Shown here: positions 18,084-26,664 of the stretch, in pieces | How the letters are laid out: the number at the start of each line of letters is the position of its first letter | How positions within the stretch are numbered: the stretch's first letter is position 1 | The notes under the pieces: model-generated | Seen by the model: only the letters and a program-made list of their open reading frames with translations | Told to the model about the DNA's origin: nothing | Database searches by the model: none | Assembly (NCBI GenBank): GCA_036733345.1 | Contig: DAINAR010000005.1 | Coordinates: 39,536 to 103,535, forward strand | Direction: 5' to 3' | Origin: JAFGMQ01 sp036733345 | GTDB taxonomy: Bacteria > Desulfobacterota > DSM-4660 > Desulfatiglandales > Desulfatiglandaceae | DNA length: 64,000 bases | Made by a program: the position numbers and the translations under genes

Positions 18084-19802
18084 CTAAATGTTTTTCTCCG
18101 CAGACCAGCTTGAATGAAATTCATTCATCACATCACTGATATTCTTTCCGATTGTTATGTAATCTTCATCGTTCAGATTAGCCAGGGAGACACGAATAGA
18201 CCATTTGGGACCGGCAAATCCATATCCAGGTAAAAGTACAGTATATTTTTCAGCAGCTAGACGAAGAAGAAAGTCAAGCGGTGAGTAAGTCTTCCGCAGA
18301 TAGTCGGTAAATTGAGATCCGTATCTTGTGTTTGCCATTTCAGCGATGTCAATAAGTGCGTAGTAATGTGTCTTATCGGGTCCTTCCGGTGCCTTAAGAT
18401 TAAGCTGATCATAAAGATTTCTTATGCGCGCAGTAAGAATTGCCTGAATGGATTTTTTATACGCTTTTTCCTTATCAAGAAGTTCATAAAGAGAGAATAA
18501 AGCCATAATACATTGCTGAGGTGTAGAAAGTCCACCCGTATGAGCAAGTGCCACATCGCGGCTGTCCATAACAATACGATCTATAAACTTTATTTTATCA
18601 GGTGTTGTTGAGTCAATTCCGTATCTCATATTAAGGTCTGTTTTATCCTTTTCGGGCAAATTTCCGATCATCCTGTCAATAACATTATTCTCGTGGAGCA
18701 TTATGACACCTAGGCGCCAGCCGGTTACTCCAAAGTATTTTGAATATGAATAAACACCAATAGTATTACCAGGAATCTCCTCAAGAAGGTCATGAAATTC
18801 ATTTACAAACGGAGCATATACAGTGTCTGTAAGTACGATAAGGTCACGCCTTTTAGTTTTAATAATTCTGGCTATATTTTTAACAGCATTCGAACTCATA
18901 CTCACCGAACCGGGATTCATGGGGTTGACCATGAATAAGGCCTTTATTCTTTTGTCCTCAAGCTTGGCAATTTCCTTGTCAGAGACCTCCCACCCTTTAT
19001 CCTCGTCACTCTCTATATGTATTGGTTTAAGGTTGAAGTCATTGAGCAGTGGAATCTCAAGGTATGGTGAAAAGATCGGAGTTATAATCGCAATATGGTC
19101 TCCTTGCGCCAGGATTTTATTCTCCTTAAGTGACTGAAATATGTATATCATGGCAGCAGTTGCTCCCTCTGTTGCAAAGAGGTCGAATTTCCCTTCAGGA
19201 ATATGTCCAGGTCTAAAATGAATGTGGTTAAGGTAAGCTGAAATAATATTTTCAATATTTGTAAGTATTCTCGGAGGGCTGGGATAAAAATCTCCAAGAG
19301 CCGCATCTACAAGCTCAAAAACAAGGTCGTCAGGATTCAGTCCAAGTTCCTTTTCTGCAAAAGTCACTGCATTTTTCAGGAATATTTTTTCCTTTTCTGT
19401 GCATCTGGTCTCTATATATTCGTCAAGCTGTTCTGAAATTCTATTTTTTGAAGGTCTAAGACCGAGATTTTTTGTCGGGCCCAGTTTTCCTGCCAGTTCA
19501 CTGGAGAAGGTGTGTAGCTTTGAGAAAGCCTCTCTTACGGTAGTATTTAGAAAATTTGGATTCCCGCGGCCGGCATTCAGGACTCGGCATGCTTTACCGG
19601 CCCTGATCTGCATATTGCATGATTTTTGTGCGGTATCAATAAGCACGTTTTTGAATTCAAAGGGGCTTAATGCCTCGTAGGCTGACCTTGCCTCCGGTGG
19701 CATCGGCCTTATTATCTGCTGAGCATAAACTAAGGAAGACAATATGGGTATAAAGAAAAGAAAAAATGCGACTTGCGTTAATATGATGTTTTGCTTTTTC
19801 AT
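18084..19802 (-). CDS. aspartate 4-decarboxylase/aminotransferase-like PLP enzyme with signal peptide
   Basis: The 572-residue protein belongs to fold-type I PLP enzymes and resembles the bifunctional aspartate aminotransferase/aspartate 4-decarboxylase family: LNAGRGNPNF near residue 75, ATEGATAAM, MVNPMNPGSVSM, TDTVYAPF, and the PLP lysine Lys355 in SYSKYFGVTGWRLG. That family converts aspartate to alanine and CO2. Unexpectedly the first 27 residues form a clear Sec-type signal peptide, with KK, a long hydrophobic core and VYA before QQ, so the enzyme is probably periplasmic. No twin arginine is present. AGGAGGAG precedes the ATG. The gene stands alone, with the ETF-QO gene divergent upstream. 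Confidence 0.82.
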   Translation of the reverse strand: MKKQNIILTQVAFFLFFIPILSSLVYAQQIIRPMPPEARSAYEALSPFEFKNVLIDTAQKSCNMQIRAGKACRVLNAGRGNPNFLNTTVREAFSKLHTFSSELAGKLGPTKNLGLRPSKNRISEQLDEYIETRCTEKEKIFLKNAVTFAEKELGLNPDDLVFELVDAALGDFYPSPPRILTNIENIISAYLNHIHFRPGHIPEGKFDLFATEGATAAMIYIFQSLKENKILAQGDHIAIITPIFSPYLEIPLLNDFNLKPIHIESDEDKGWEVSDKEIAKLEDKRIKALFMVNPMNPGSVSMSSNAVKNIARIIKTKRRDLIVLTDTVYAPFVNEFHDLLEEIPGNTIGVYSYSKYFGVTGWRLGVIMLHENNVIDRMIGNLPEKDKTDLNMRYGIDSTTPDKIKFIDRIVMDSRDVALAHTGGLSTPQQCIMALFSLYELLDKEKAYKKSIQAILTARIRNLYDQLNLKAPEGPDKTHYYALIDIAEMANTRYGSQFTDYLRKTYSPLDFLLRLAAEKYTVLLPGYGFAGPKWSIRVSLANLNDEDYITIGKNISDVMNEFHSSWSAEKNI

Positions 19803-20371
19803 TCAGGCTCCTCCTGTACAACTGTTTGCATTCCTATGATTTTATCTTTTTTTATATTATTTTCTGGCATTATTTTCAACATAATAGAGTTTTCTCTGAT
19901 TCACCATCAGGTCATTATATGTCATTCAACTGGCAGACGGACTTAAGCACAGGCAACGTGCTGATTTGAGTTATGGAATTTAAGTATACTGTCTTAGGGT
20001 TGAAAATAGCCATTCTGCAATTTACAGATAAAAACCTTATCATGAAAAACATGTTGAATTTTTTTATGAGGAAAAATATTGTCGATAGCTTAATAAATTT
20101 GGGCTAAATATTAAGAGAGTGTTTATATGAAAGAGGCTTTTAAAACTAAATGATCCAAAAAACTTGCAGAAAATCTGAAAAAATTCTATATAATTCAAAT
20201 ATCTTTTTTTGTATTTTGACGTTGCACTAAAAAAATTGTAGTCTTTACCCTCTCAGATATTTTTACTAAGAAGAATTTGGACATCTGGGGCGGTCAAATA
20301 AGGAACATCAACCAATAATCACAACTGGCAAAGAAGGCAAATCTATAAGTTTATATTAGGAGGAATTATTG
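19803..20371. other. 569-bp divergent intergenic region
   Basis: This lies between the minus-strand PLP enzyme gene and ETF-QO. It is AT-rich and has no credible gene. TTGACG at 20216-20221 followed by TAGTCT after 17 bases is a weak promoter candidate for ETF-QO. Confidence 0.4.
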
Positions 20372-22072
20372 ATGGAAGAAAGAGATATCATGGAAGTGGA
20401 TGTTCTTTTTGTTGGTGGAGGGGTAGCCTCTCTTAGTGGGGCTCTTCATTTAACGAACCTGATAAACGCGCATAATGAAAAGGTGGAGAAGGGAGGTCAG
20501 GGCGAAAAAATTGATGAGCTCATGATTGCAGTTCTGGAAAAATCTTCTTATCTTGGAGCGCATGCCCTTTCTGGAGCCGTTATGGATCCTTCTCCGCTCA
20601 AAGAGCTGATCCCGGATTTTAAAGAAAAGGGAGCTCCACTCGACGCCGAGGTAACGAGTGAGGATGTTTGCCTTCTAACCAAGAATGGCATGATTAAGTC
20701 CCCAATTACTCCTCCTCCGCTCAACAACCACGGAAACTATATTGTTTCTCTATCTAAATTGACTGAATGGCTGGCGGGAATTGTTGAGGAGAGCGGCGTT
20801 AACATATTTCCCGGTTTTGCAGGGACCGAGGTGCTTTACGACGGGGATCGAGTTGTTGGTGTTCGTACAGGTGATAAGGGTATAGATGCTGAAGGGAATA
20901 AGAAGGGAAACTTTGAGCCCGGAATCGATCTGCAGGGAAAGGTCACTGTTTTTGGAGAGGGAACTAGAGGGAGCCTTGCAAAAACTCTTATAAAAAAGTT
21001 TAATCTGGATGAAGGAAAAAATCCGGATTCCTATGTGGTTGGCGTAAAGGAAGTATGGGAGGTTCCAGAAGGATCTTTCAAGCCTGGACATGTGATCCAT
21101 ACGATGGGCTATCCGCTCAAAAGCAATACATATGGGGGTGGGTTTGTTTACGGTATGAATGATACTCAGGTAGCTGTTGGTTTGCTTACAGGGCTTGATT
21201 TTGCAGACCCGTATCTGGATCCACATCTTGAGTTCCAGAAATTTAAAATGCATCCTTATATTTCAAAAATATTCAAAGATGGAAAGATGGTCCAATATGG
21301 AGCAAAAACAGCTCCGGTTGGAGGTTATTTTTCAATACCAAAACTGGCTTTTGAAGGGGGGGTTATCATCGGAGATTCAGCGAATCTTTTCATAAGCCAG
21401 AAAATTAAAGGCGTTCATGTTGCAATGAAATCGGGTATGCTGGCAGCAGAGACTATTTTTGAGGCCCTGCTGAAAAATGACTTTTCAGAGGCCCAGCTTA
21501 GCAATTATGAAAAGGCATTATATGACAGCCAGATAGGGAAAGAACTTTATAAGGTCAGAAATTTTCATCAGGCCTTTGAGAAAGGTTTATGGGTCGCTTT
21601 ATTCAAAGCAGGCCTTCAATTTATACTCGGCGGTAGGATACTTAAAAACCGCCTTAGTACAAAGCCGGATTATACACATCAGAAGTCAGTTAAAGAAGTA
21701 TTCGGTAGCGATACACCTACAGATGAGCAGAGAGGCTTAATCAAGTTCGACGGCCAAAAGACTTTTGATAAAGAGACTGATGTATATTATTCAGGCTCAA
21801 CGCACGAGGAACAACAGCCTTCACATCTTAAGATACTGGATTTGGATATTTGCTATAATAAATGCCTTCCGCTATACCAGGCACCATGTCAGAGGTTTTG
21901 TCCTGCAGACGTATATGACATGACAATAGATGAAGAGACTGGAAAACCGACTATGAAGATAAATTTTTCCAATTGTCTGCACTGCAAGACATGTGATGTG
22001 AAAGATCCTTTTGCAAATATTACATGGGTACCACCTGAAGGCGGAGGAGGACCCAAGTATACAATGATGTAA
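20372..22072 (+). CDS. electron transfer flavoprotein-quinone oxidoreductase
   Basis: The 566-residue protein starts with an FAD motif (VDVLFVGGGVASLSGALHL) and ends with a cysteine-rich 4Fe-4S region: CLPLYQAPCQRFCPADVY, then NCLHCKTCDVKDPFANITW and a terminal GGGGPKY. This is the ETF-QO architecture; the enzyme moves electrons from reduced ETF, for example from acyl-CoA oxidation, into the membrane quinone pool. AGGAGG lies close before the ATG at 20372. No etfA or etfB is present in the window, so the partner must be encoded elsewhere. The gene appears monocistronic. Confidence 0.92.
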   Translation: MEERDIMEVDVLFVGGGVASLSGALHLTNLINAHNEKVEKGGQGEKIDELMIAVLEKSSYLGAHALSGAVMDPSPLKELIPDFKEKGAPLDAEVTSEDVCLLTKNGMIKSPITPPPLNNHGNYIVSLSKLTEWLAGIVEESGVNIFPGFAGTEVLYDGDRVVGVRTGDKGIDAEGNKKGNFEPGIDLQGKVTVFGEGTRGSLAKTLIKKFNLDEGKNPDSYVVGVKEVWEVPEGSFKPGHVIHTMGYPLKSNTYGGGFVYGMNDTQVAVGLLTGLDFADPYLDPHLEFQKFKMHPYISKIFKDGKMVQYGAKTAPVGGYFSIPKLAFEGGVIIGDSANLFISQKIKGVHVAMKSGMLAAETIFEALLKNDFSEAQLSNYEKALYDSQIGKELYKVRNFHQAFEKGLWVALFKAGLQFILGGRILKNRLSTKPDYTHQKSVKEVFGSDTPTDEQRGLIKFDGQKTFDKETDVYYSGSTHEEQQPSHLKILDLDICYNKCLPLYQAPCQRFCPADVYDMTIDEETGKPTMKINFSNCLHCKTCDVKDPFANITWVPPEGGGGPKYTMM

Positions 22073-22163
22073 AGATTGAATTATGGGGCAAGCAAATCTT
22101 ATTTTTATAATAAAATCTTGCCCCACAAAAAAATAGAGATAGAATGATGTTATGCTGATTTAA

Positions 22164-22207
22164 TAAAAAAAGCCTCCTGACTTAATATATTTCAAAGTCA
22201 GGAGGCT
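22164..22207 (-). terminator. intrinsic terminator of the small membrane protein gene
   Basis: A perfect 13-bp stem (22171-22183 with 22195-22207) and an 11-base loop are followed on the minus strand by a run of T (the A run at 22165-22170). It lies 34 bases after the stop of the minus-strand gene. It lacks a T run on the plus strand, so it acts on the minus-strand transcript. Confidence 0.88.
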
Positions 22208-22241
22208 AGACCGAAAAGAAATTATTTTTCAGGTTGCCGGC

Positions 22242-22526
22242 CTATTTGTTGCTCTCAAGTTCTTCCTTTTCCTTTTTCAGTTCATTAATTTCTGCCTTTA
22301 AACTTTCAACCTCTTCCTTCAGGTTGCTTTCGGTACTGTCAAAGGCCTCTGGAGACCTTTTTTTGTCTCTGATATCCTCAAACCCCAAATAGGCCGCTAA
22401 AGCTCCTCCCAGGATTAACATGACGGGAACAGCAGCCAAAAGTGCCTTAATGAAATATGTCCACCAGAAAACAATTCCAATGATTCCCAAAATGAGTGCT
22501 ACTAGTCCTCCAGCCAAAGCTGCCAT
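22242..22526 (-). CDS. small membrane protein with C-terminal coiled coil, 94 aa
   Basis: The N-terminal half forms two hydrophobic segments with a Gly/Leu-rich pattern (GGLVALILGIIGIVFWW and LAAVPVMLILGGALAAYLGF). The C-terminal third is a charged heptad-like helix (LKEEVESLKAEINELKKEKEEL), probably a coiled coil in the cytoplasm. AGGAGGTAG precedes the ATG and a strong terminator follows, so this is a real single-gene unit. I have no functional assignment. Confidence 0.8.
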   Translation of the reverse strand: MAALAGGLVALILGIIGIVFWWTYFIKALLAAVPVMLILGGALAAYLGFEDIRDKKRSPEAFDSTESNLKEEVESLKAEINELKKEKEELESNK

Positions 22527-23192
22527 TTCACTACCTCCTGAAATTTAGGTTTCAAATTTTATTATACGTGTTAAACTTTTTTTTGAGTTTTGCTTTTTTT
22601 ACCATAAAGGATGTGAGGATTCAAGTATATAATAGATAGAAAGATTTAAAAAACATAATAACATTGTAAGCGTATATCTTTTATTTCCGAATCGAAATCA
22701 TTATTTTAATTTAACAGGTTTCTTTAAAAGGACATTTAATTTAAATTGCAAATTAAAATATATTATATTCTATGAAAATCCTGATTCTGTTTCTAACGCT
22801 AATTTAAAAGAATGTAAGTTTCAGGTTTTTAAAGGTTAAATAGTCAGTTAAATTACTTTAGACAAATAAAAAAAAATTTGATCAGGATAAATAATTAATG
22901 CATTGACATATTATTGAAAAAATGTTGGTTGACATTTGAAATTGTTATCTCTATGTATTATTTAAAATTAAACAGTTTTTTATTTTGGTTGATTTTTATG
23001 GCGGATTGATATAAAAAATAAAAATATCTAAATTTGGAAAACGGAGTAATAAGTTATAATAGAAAGAAAATAGAAGTTTTTATCACCTAATTTTATATTT
23101 ATAAGAGTATACGGTTGTTTTTTACCGAATTCTAGATTTGAAATTAATTCTTAAAAAAAATAATCTATTTATTTATGCCTTTTAATACAAAG
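22527..23192. other. 666-bp very AT-rich region upstream of the tRNA-tuf operon
   Basis: No coding sequence is credible here; long A and T runs dominate. Two TTGACA hexamers lie at 22903-22908 and 22929-22934. The region probably carries the promoter and upstream activating elements of the tRNA-tuf operon. Confidence 0.5.
22929..22957 (+). promoter_or_regulatory. candidate promoter of the tRNA-tuf operon
   Basis: A perfect TTGACA at 22929-22934 is followed after 17 bases by TATGTA, a partial -10 match. A second TTGACA lies 26 bases upstream. The distance to the first tRNA, about 235 bases, is long, so this is only a candidate. Confidence 0.35.
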
Positions 23193-23268
23193 GCCAGCGT
23201 AGCTCAGACGGCAGAGCAACTGATTTGTAATCAGTGGGTCGGGGGTTCGATTCCCTTCGCTGGCTCCA
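23193..23268 (+). tRNA. tRNA-Thr (anticodon TGT)
   Basis: The acceptor GCCAGCG pairs with CGCTGGC. The D arm (AGCTCAGACGGCAGAGC), the anticodon loop TTTGTAA and the T arm (GGGGGTTCGATTCCC) are present, and CCA is encoded. It is first of a four-tRNA array. Confidence 0.97.
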
Positions 23269-23288
23269 AGGTGATTTTTTGGGATTTC

Positions 23289-23373
<85 letters not shown>

Positions 23374-23468
23374 CATACTATACACACTAAATTATGCTAA
23401 GTTTATAGTTCCCAGACGGAGCCATTTAAAAATCAATCCGGGTTGCTGACCTTATTTAAAGGCCAAAA

Positions 23469-23545
23469 GCGGGAATAGCTCAGTTGGCTAGAGCGTCAGC
23501 CTTCCAAGCTGAGGGTCGCGGGTTCGAATCCCGTTTCCCGCTCCA
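23469..23545 (+). tRNA. tRNA-Gly (anticodon TCC)
   Basis: The acceptor GCGGGAA pairs with TTCCCGC. The anticodon loop is CTTCCAA, the T loop TTCGAAT, and CCA is encoded. Confidence 0.97.
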
Positions 23546-23676
23546 AATTAATGAGAGAGTATCTTGATATTACGCATTTATGCATAATATATTCCTCAAA
23601 ATGTAAATCATTATTTTTTGCTATTTGGACTTTTAGAACAATTTTTCGCTGAAAATTCTGATATTTAACTGGGCTG

Positions 23677-23753
23677 GCCCACGTAGCTCAGTAGGTAGAG
23701 CACATCCTTGGTAAGGATGAGGTTCACCGGTTCGATCCCGGTCGTGGGCTCCA
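23677..23753 (+). tRNA. tRNA-Thr (anticodon GGT)
   Basis: The acceptor GCCCACG pairs with CGTGGGC. The anticodon loop is TTGGTAA, and CCA is encoded. It lies 117 bases before tuf, reproducing the thrU-tyrU-glyT-thrT-tufB order known from Escherichia coli. Confidence 0.97.
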
Positions 23754-23870
23754 GGGTTTTTTGAGAAAAAATATAAATTGCTGCATTTATAGATCTTATG
23801 ATTTATAGTTTGAGTGAATCGTAAAATACACGTTAAAAGCTTTTTTAGGTCTTCTGAGGGAGGATGAGAG

Positions 23871-25064
23871 ATGTCTAAGAAGAAATTTGAGAGGACTAAG
23901 CCGCATGTAAACGTAGGGACGATAGGGCATATAGATCATGGCAAGACGACATTGACTGCGGCGATTACGAAGCATTTACAGAACAGGGGAATGGCGGATT
24001 ATGTGCCATTTGATGAGATAGACAAGGCTCCTGAGGAGAAGGCACGTGGAATAACGATAGCGACGGCGCATGTTGAGTATCAGACTGATAAGAGGCATTA
24101 TGCGCATGTAGACTGTCCTGGTCATGCGGATTACATAAAGAATATGATTACCGGTGCTGCGCAGATGGACGGAGCGATACTGGTAGTAGGAGCTGATGAT
24201 GGACCGATGCCGCAGACACGGGAGCATATACTGCTTGCGCGTCAGGTTGGAGTTCCTAGCATAGTGGTATTTTTAAACAAGTGTGACATGGTAGATGATG
24301 AGGAATTGATAGAGTTAGTAGAGCTGGAGTTAAGGGAGCTATTGACGAAGTATGAATTTCCAGGGGATGATACGCCTATCATAAGAGGTAGTGCATTAAA
24401 GGCTCTGGAGAGTGATGATTCAGATTCTGAGGAAGTGAAGCCTATATTTGAATTAATGGATGCGATTGATTCATTCATACCTGAGCCGGTAAGGGATAAG
24501 GACAAGCCTTTTTTGATGCCGATAGAGGATGTATTTACGATATCTGGAAGGGGGACGGTAGTTACAGGCCGAGTGGAGCGTGGAGTGATCAATGTAGGAG
24601 ATGAAGTTGAGATAGTAGGGATTACGGACACGGCGAAGACGGTGTGTACTGGCGTTGAGATGTTCAGGAAGATACTGGATCAGGGTCAGGCAGGAGATAA
24701 CATAGGTGTATTGCTAAGAGGTACGAAGAGAGACGAAGTACAGCGGGGCCAGGTGGTAGCGAAACCTGGTTCAATCACGCCGCACACTAAATTCAAGGCT
24801 GAAGCGTACATATTGACGAAGGAAGAGGGTGGTCGTCATACTCCGTTTTTCAATGGTTACCGTCCTCAGTTTTATTTCAGGACGACGGACGTGACGGGTG
24901 TGGTCACATTGCCTGAAGGGATTGAGATGGTAATGCCTGGGGATAATGTCTCGATTGAGATCAATCTGATCATGCCGATAGCAATGGAGAAGGAATTGAA
25001 TTTTGCTATTCGTGAAGGTGGAAGAACAGTAGGCGCTGGCGTTATAAGCGAGATCATTGAGTAG
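23871..25064 (+). CDS. tuf: elongation factor Tu, copy 1
   Basis: The 397-residue GTPase has P-loop GHIDHGKTT, the switch I end RGITIATAHVEY, DCPGHADY and NKCD, then the two beta-barrel domains. EF-Tu carries aminoacyl-tRNA to the ribosome. GGGAGGATGAGAG precedes the ATG. Its nucleotide sequence matches the copy at 39311 from 23857 to 25068, a few bases beyond each end of the gene. Codon use is odd for such a highly expressed gene: in roughly the first 150 codons I count ten ATA, two ATT and no ATC for isoleucine, and Lys and Glu are almost all AAG and GAG. Neighbours are more mixed. Confidence 0.98.
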   Translation: MSKKKFERTKPHVNVGTIGHIDHGKTTLTAAITKHLQNRGMADYVPFDEIDKAPEEKARGITIATAHVEYQTDKRHYAHVDCPGHADYIKNMITGAAQMDGAILVVGADDGPMPQTREHILLARQVGVPSIVVFLNKCDMVDDEELIELVELELRELLTKYEFPGDDTPIIRGSALKALESDDSDSEEVKPIFELMDAIDSFIPEPVRDKDKPFLMPIEDVFTISGRGTVVTGRVERGVINVGDEVEIVGITDTAKTVCTGVEMFRKILDQGQAGDNIGVLLRGTKRDEVQRGQVVAKPGSITPHTKFKAEAYILTKEEGGRHTPFFNGYRPQFYFRTTDVTGVVTLPEGIEMVMPGDNVSIEINLIMPIAMEKELNFAIREGGRTVGAGVISEIIE

Positions 25065-25075
25065 GGGAGTGTGGA

Positions 25076-25225
25076 ATGCGTGATATTATAACTTTGGCCT
25101 GTGAACAGTGCAAGAATAGAAACTATACAACAACAAAAAATAAGCGAAAGACGCCTGATAAATTGGCTTTTAAAAAGTATTGTCCATGTTGTAGAAGTCA
25201 TACGCTCCATAAAGAAACAAAGTAA
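25076..25225 (+). CDS. rpmG: 50S ribosomal protein L33, zinc-binding type
   Basis: The 49-residue protein has two cysteine pairs (CEQC and CPCC) forming the zinc ribbon of C+ L33 proteins. It starts 11 bases after the tuf stop, with the ribosome site GGGGAG overlapping the end of the tuf repeat. The tuf-rpmG-tRNA(Trp)-secE order is typical of many bacteria. Confidence 0.95.
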   Translation: MRDIITLACEQCKNRNYTTTKNKRKTPDKLAFKKYCPCCRSHTLHKETK

Positions 25226-25290
25226 TATCAGGTGATTAATTTTGTTATTTTATTAGGTTAATGCCCTACAACTGTTCTATAAGCTTTCTA

Positions 25291-25313
25291 TGTGAAATAT
25301 AAAATTATTCACA
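25291..25313. repeat. perfect dyad upstream of tRNA-Trp/secE
   Basis: TGTGAA and TTCACA flank an 11-base AT-only spacer. It could be a regulator site or chance; the spacer does not fit the classical CRP site. Confidence 0.3.
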
Positions 25314-25400
25314 GTTCTAAAAATTTCCTAGTGTATATTTTTTTATATAAATAAACTGGGCCCGGAACAGATACTGTAAATAAGATATAGCAGGTAATGC

Positions 25401-25477
25401 AGGCCAGTAGCTCTAACGGTTAGAGCACCGGACTCCAAATCCGGGTGTTGGGGGTTCGAATCCCTCCTGGCCTGCCA
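25401..25477 (+). tRNA. tRNA-Trp (anticodon CCA)
   Basis: The acceptor AGGCCAG pairs with CTGGCCT. The anticodon loop is CTCCAAA, the T loop TTCGAAT, and CCA is encoded. It lies between rpmG and secE. Confidence 0.97.
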
Positions 25478-25572
25478 TTTTTTTTATGATTAACAGGGCT
25501 TATTTTATCATATACTTGGAATTTTACTTGGAATAATCCATGAGTCTCAGAAATAAATAAATTGAGAATAAG

Positions 25573-25950
25573 ATGAAAAAAAATAGTCAGAGGCAAAAAA
25601 AGGGAAAGAACCCAAAGAAAGTTAGTTATACAGCGCAAGAGAAGGACTCTGTAGAAAAGAATGGGAAGTTGGCTCCAGAGAAACAGTCAAAACAGAAACT
25701 TTCCCGAAGTACTGCTAAAAAAACAGTTGAAAAGAAATCAGGAGCGGAATTCCCTGTTTTTAAGTACATAAAAAAAGCACGACAATTTTTGAAAGAATCA
25801 AGGATGGAATTGAAGAAGGTCAAATGGCCGACACGAAAGGAATTACTCGTATCGACAGGTGTAGTGCTTGTTTTATCTCTTTTTGTTGCATTTTTTCTGG
25901 GAATAGTTGATTTTGGCCTTATAAAAATAATAAAAACCATTGTAGGATAG
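25573..25950 (+). CDS. secE: preprotein translocase subunit SecE with long basic N-terminus
   Basis: The last 60 residues are classical SecE: an amphipathic region with the conserved FLKESRMELKKVKWPTRKEL followed by one membrane segment (VSTGVVLVLSLFVAFFLGIVDFGLI). The first 60 or so residues are a lysine-rich, low-complexity extension, making the protein 125 residues rather than about 60-65. SecE stabilises SecY in the translocon. nusG follows 67 bases later. Confidence 0.93.
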   Translation: MKKNSQRQKKGKNPKKVSYTAQEKDSVEKNGKLAPEKQSKQKLSRSTAKKTVEKKSGAEFPVFKYIKKARQFLKESRMELKKVKWPTRKELLVSTGVVLVLSLFVAFFLGIVDFGLIKIIKTIVG

Positions 25951-26017
25951 TACTTAATAATAACTGAGTGTTTTAAAATATCGATAATAAATTTTCTATG
26001 AAAAGCCCGGTGTAAAT

Positions 26018-26548
26018 GTGGATTTGAAATGGTATATTGTTCACACCTATTCAGGTTTTGAGAACAAGGTTAAAAAAAATCTGGAAGAGAGAATAAAATC
26101 ACTTGGTCAAGAGGAGTATTTTGGGAAGATACTTGTGCCAACTGAACAAGTTGTTGAATTGAAGAAAGGCCAGAAAAAGACTTCCTCCAGGAAGTTCTTT
26201 CCCGGATACATCCTTGTTCAAATGAACGTGAATGATGAGACCTGGCATACAGTGAAAAATACTGCCAAGGTCACCGGTTTTGTTGGAGGAGAAGTCAGGC
26301 CCACACCCATTCCAGATGAACAGGCAGAGAGAGTTATTTCTCAGATGGAAGAAGGCGTTGTTAGACCAAAACCAAGATATCAATTTGAAGAACGTGATGA
26401 GGTCAGGGTTATTGATGGACCATTCAACAACTTTCAAGGGGTAGTTGAAGAAGTTAAACCTGATAAGGAAAAATTAAGAGTCCTTATTACCATTTTTGGA
26501 CGGCAGACACCTGTAGAACTGGATTTTATACAGGTTACAAAAATATAA
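26018..26548 (+). CDS. nusG: transcription termination/antitermination protein NusG
   Basis: The 176-residue protein has the NGN domain (WYIVHTYSGFENKVKKNLEERI, FFPGYILVQM) and the C-terminal KOW domain (VRVIDGPFNNFQGVVEEV). NusG binds RNA polymerase and links it to Rho or the ribosome. The start is GTG at 26018; an overlapping ATG two bases earlier is out of frame. No strong ribosome site is visible. Confidence 0.95.
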   Translation: MDLKWYIVHTYSGFENKVKKNLEERIKSLGQEEYFGKILVPTEQVVELKKGQKKTSSRKFFPGYILVQMNVNDETWHTVKNTAKVTGFVGGEVRPTPIPDEQAERVISQMEEGVVRPKPRYQFEERDEVRVIDGPFNNFQGVVEEVKPDKEKLRVLITIFGRQTPVELDFIQVTKI

Positions 26549-26664
26549 CGTCTATTAATTATAAGTTGTTTTTAAAAAATTCAAGATGAATCTGTTCATT
26601 CATTAAATTTTTATAATATTTAAGTTTATTATCATTCTTTTAAAAGCTGGAAAAGAGGGTTGTA

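Noticed and set aside
25291..25313. CRP operator at the TGTGAA dyad
   Set aside because: The 11-base spacer does not fit the classical TGTGA-N6-TCACA site.
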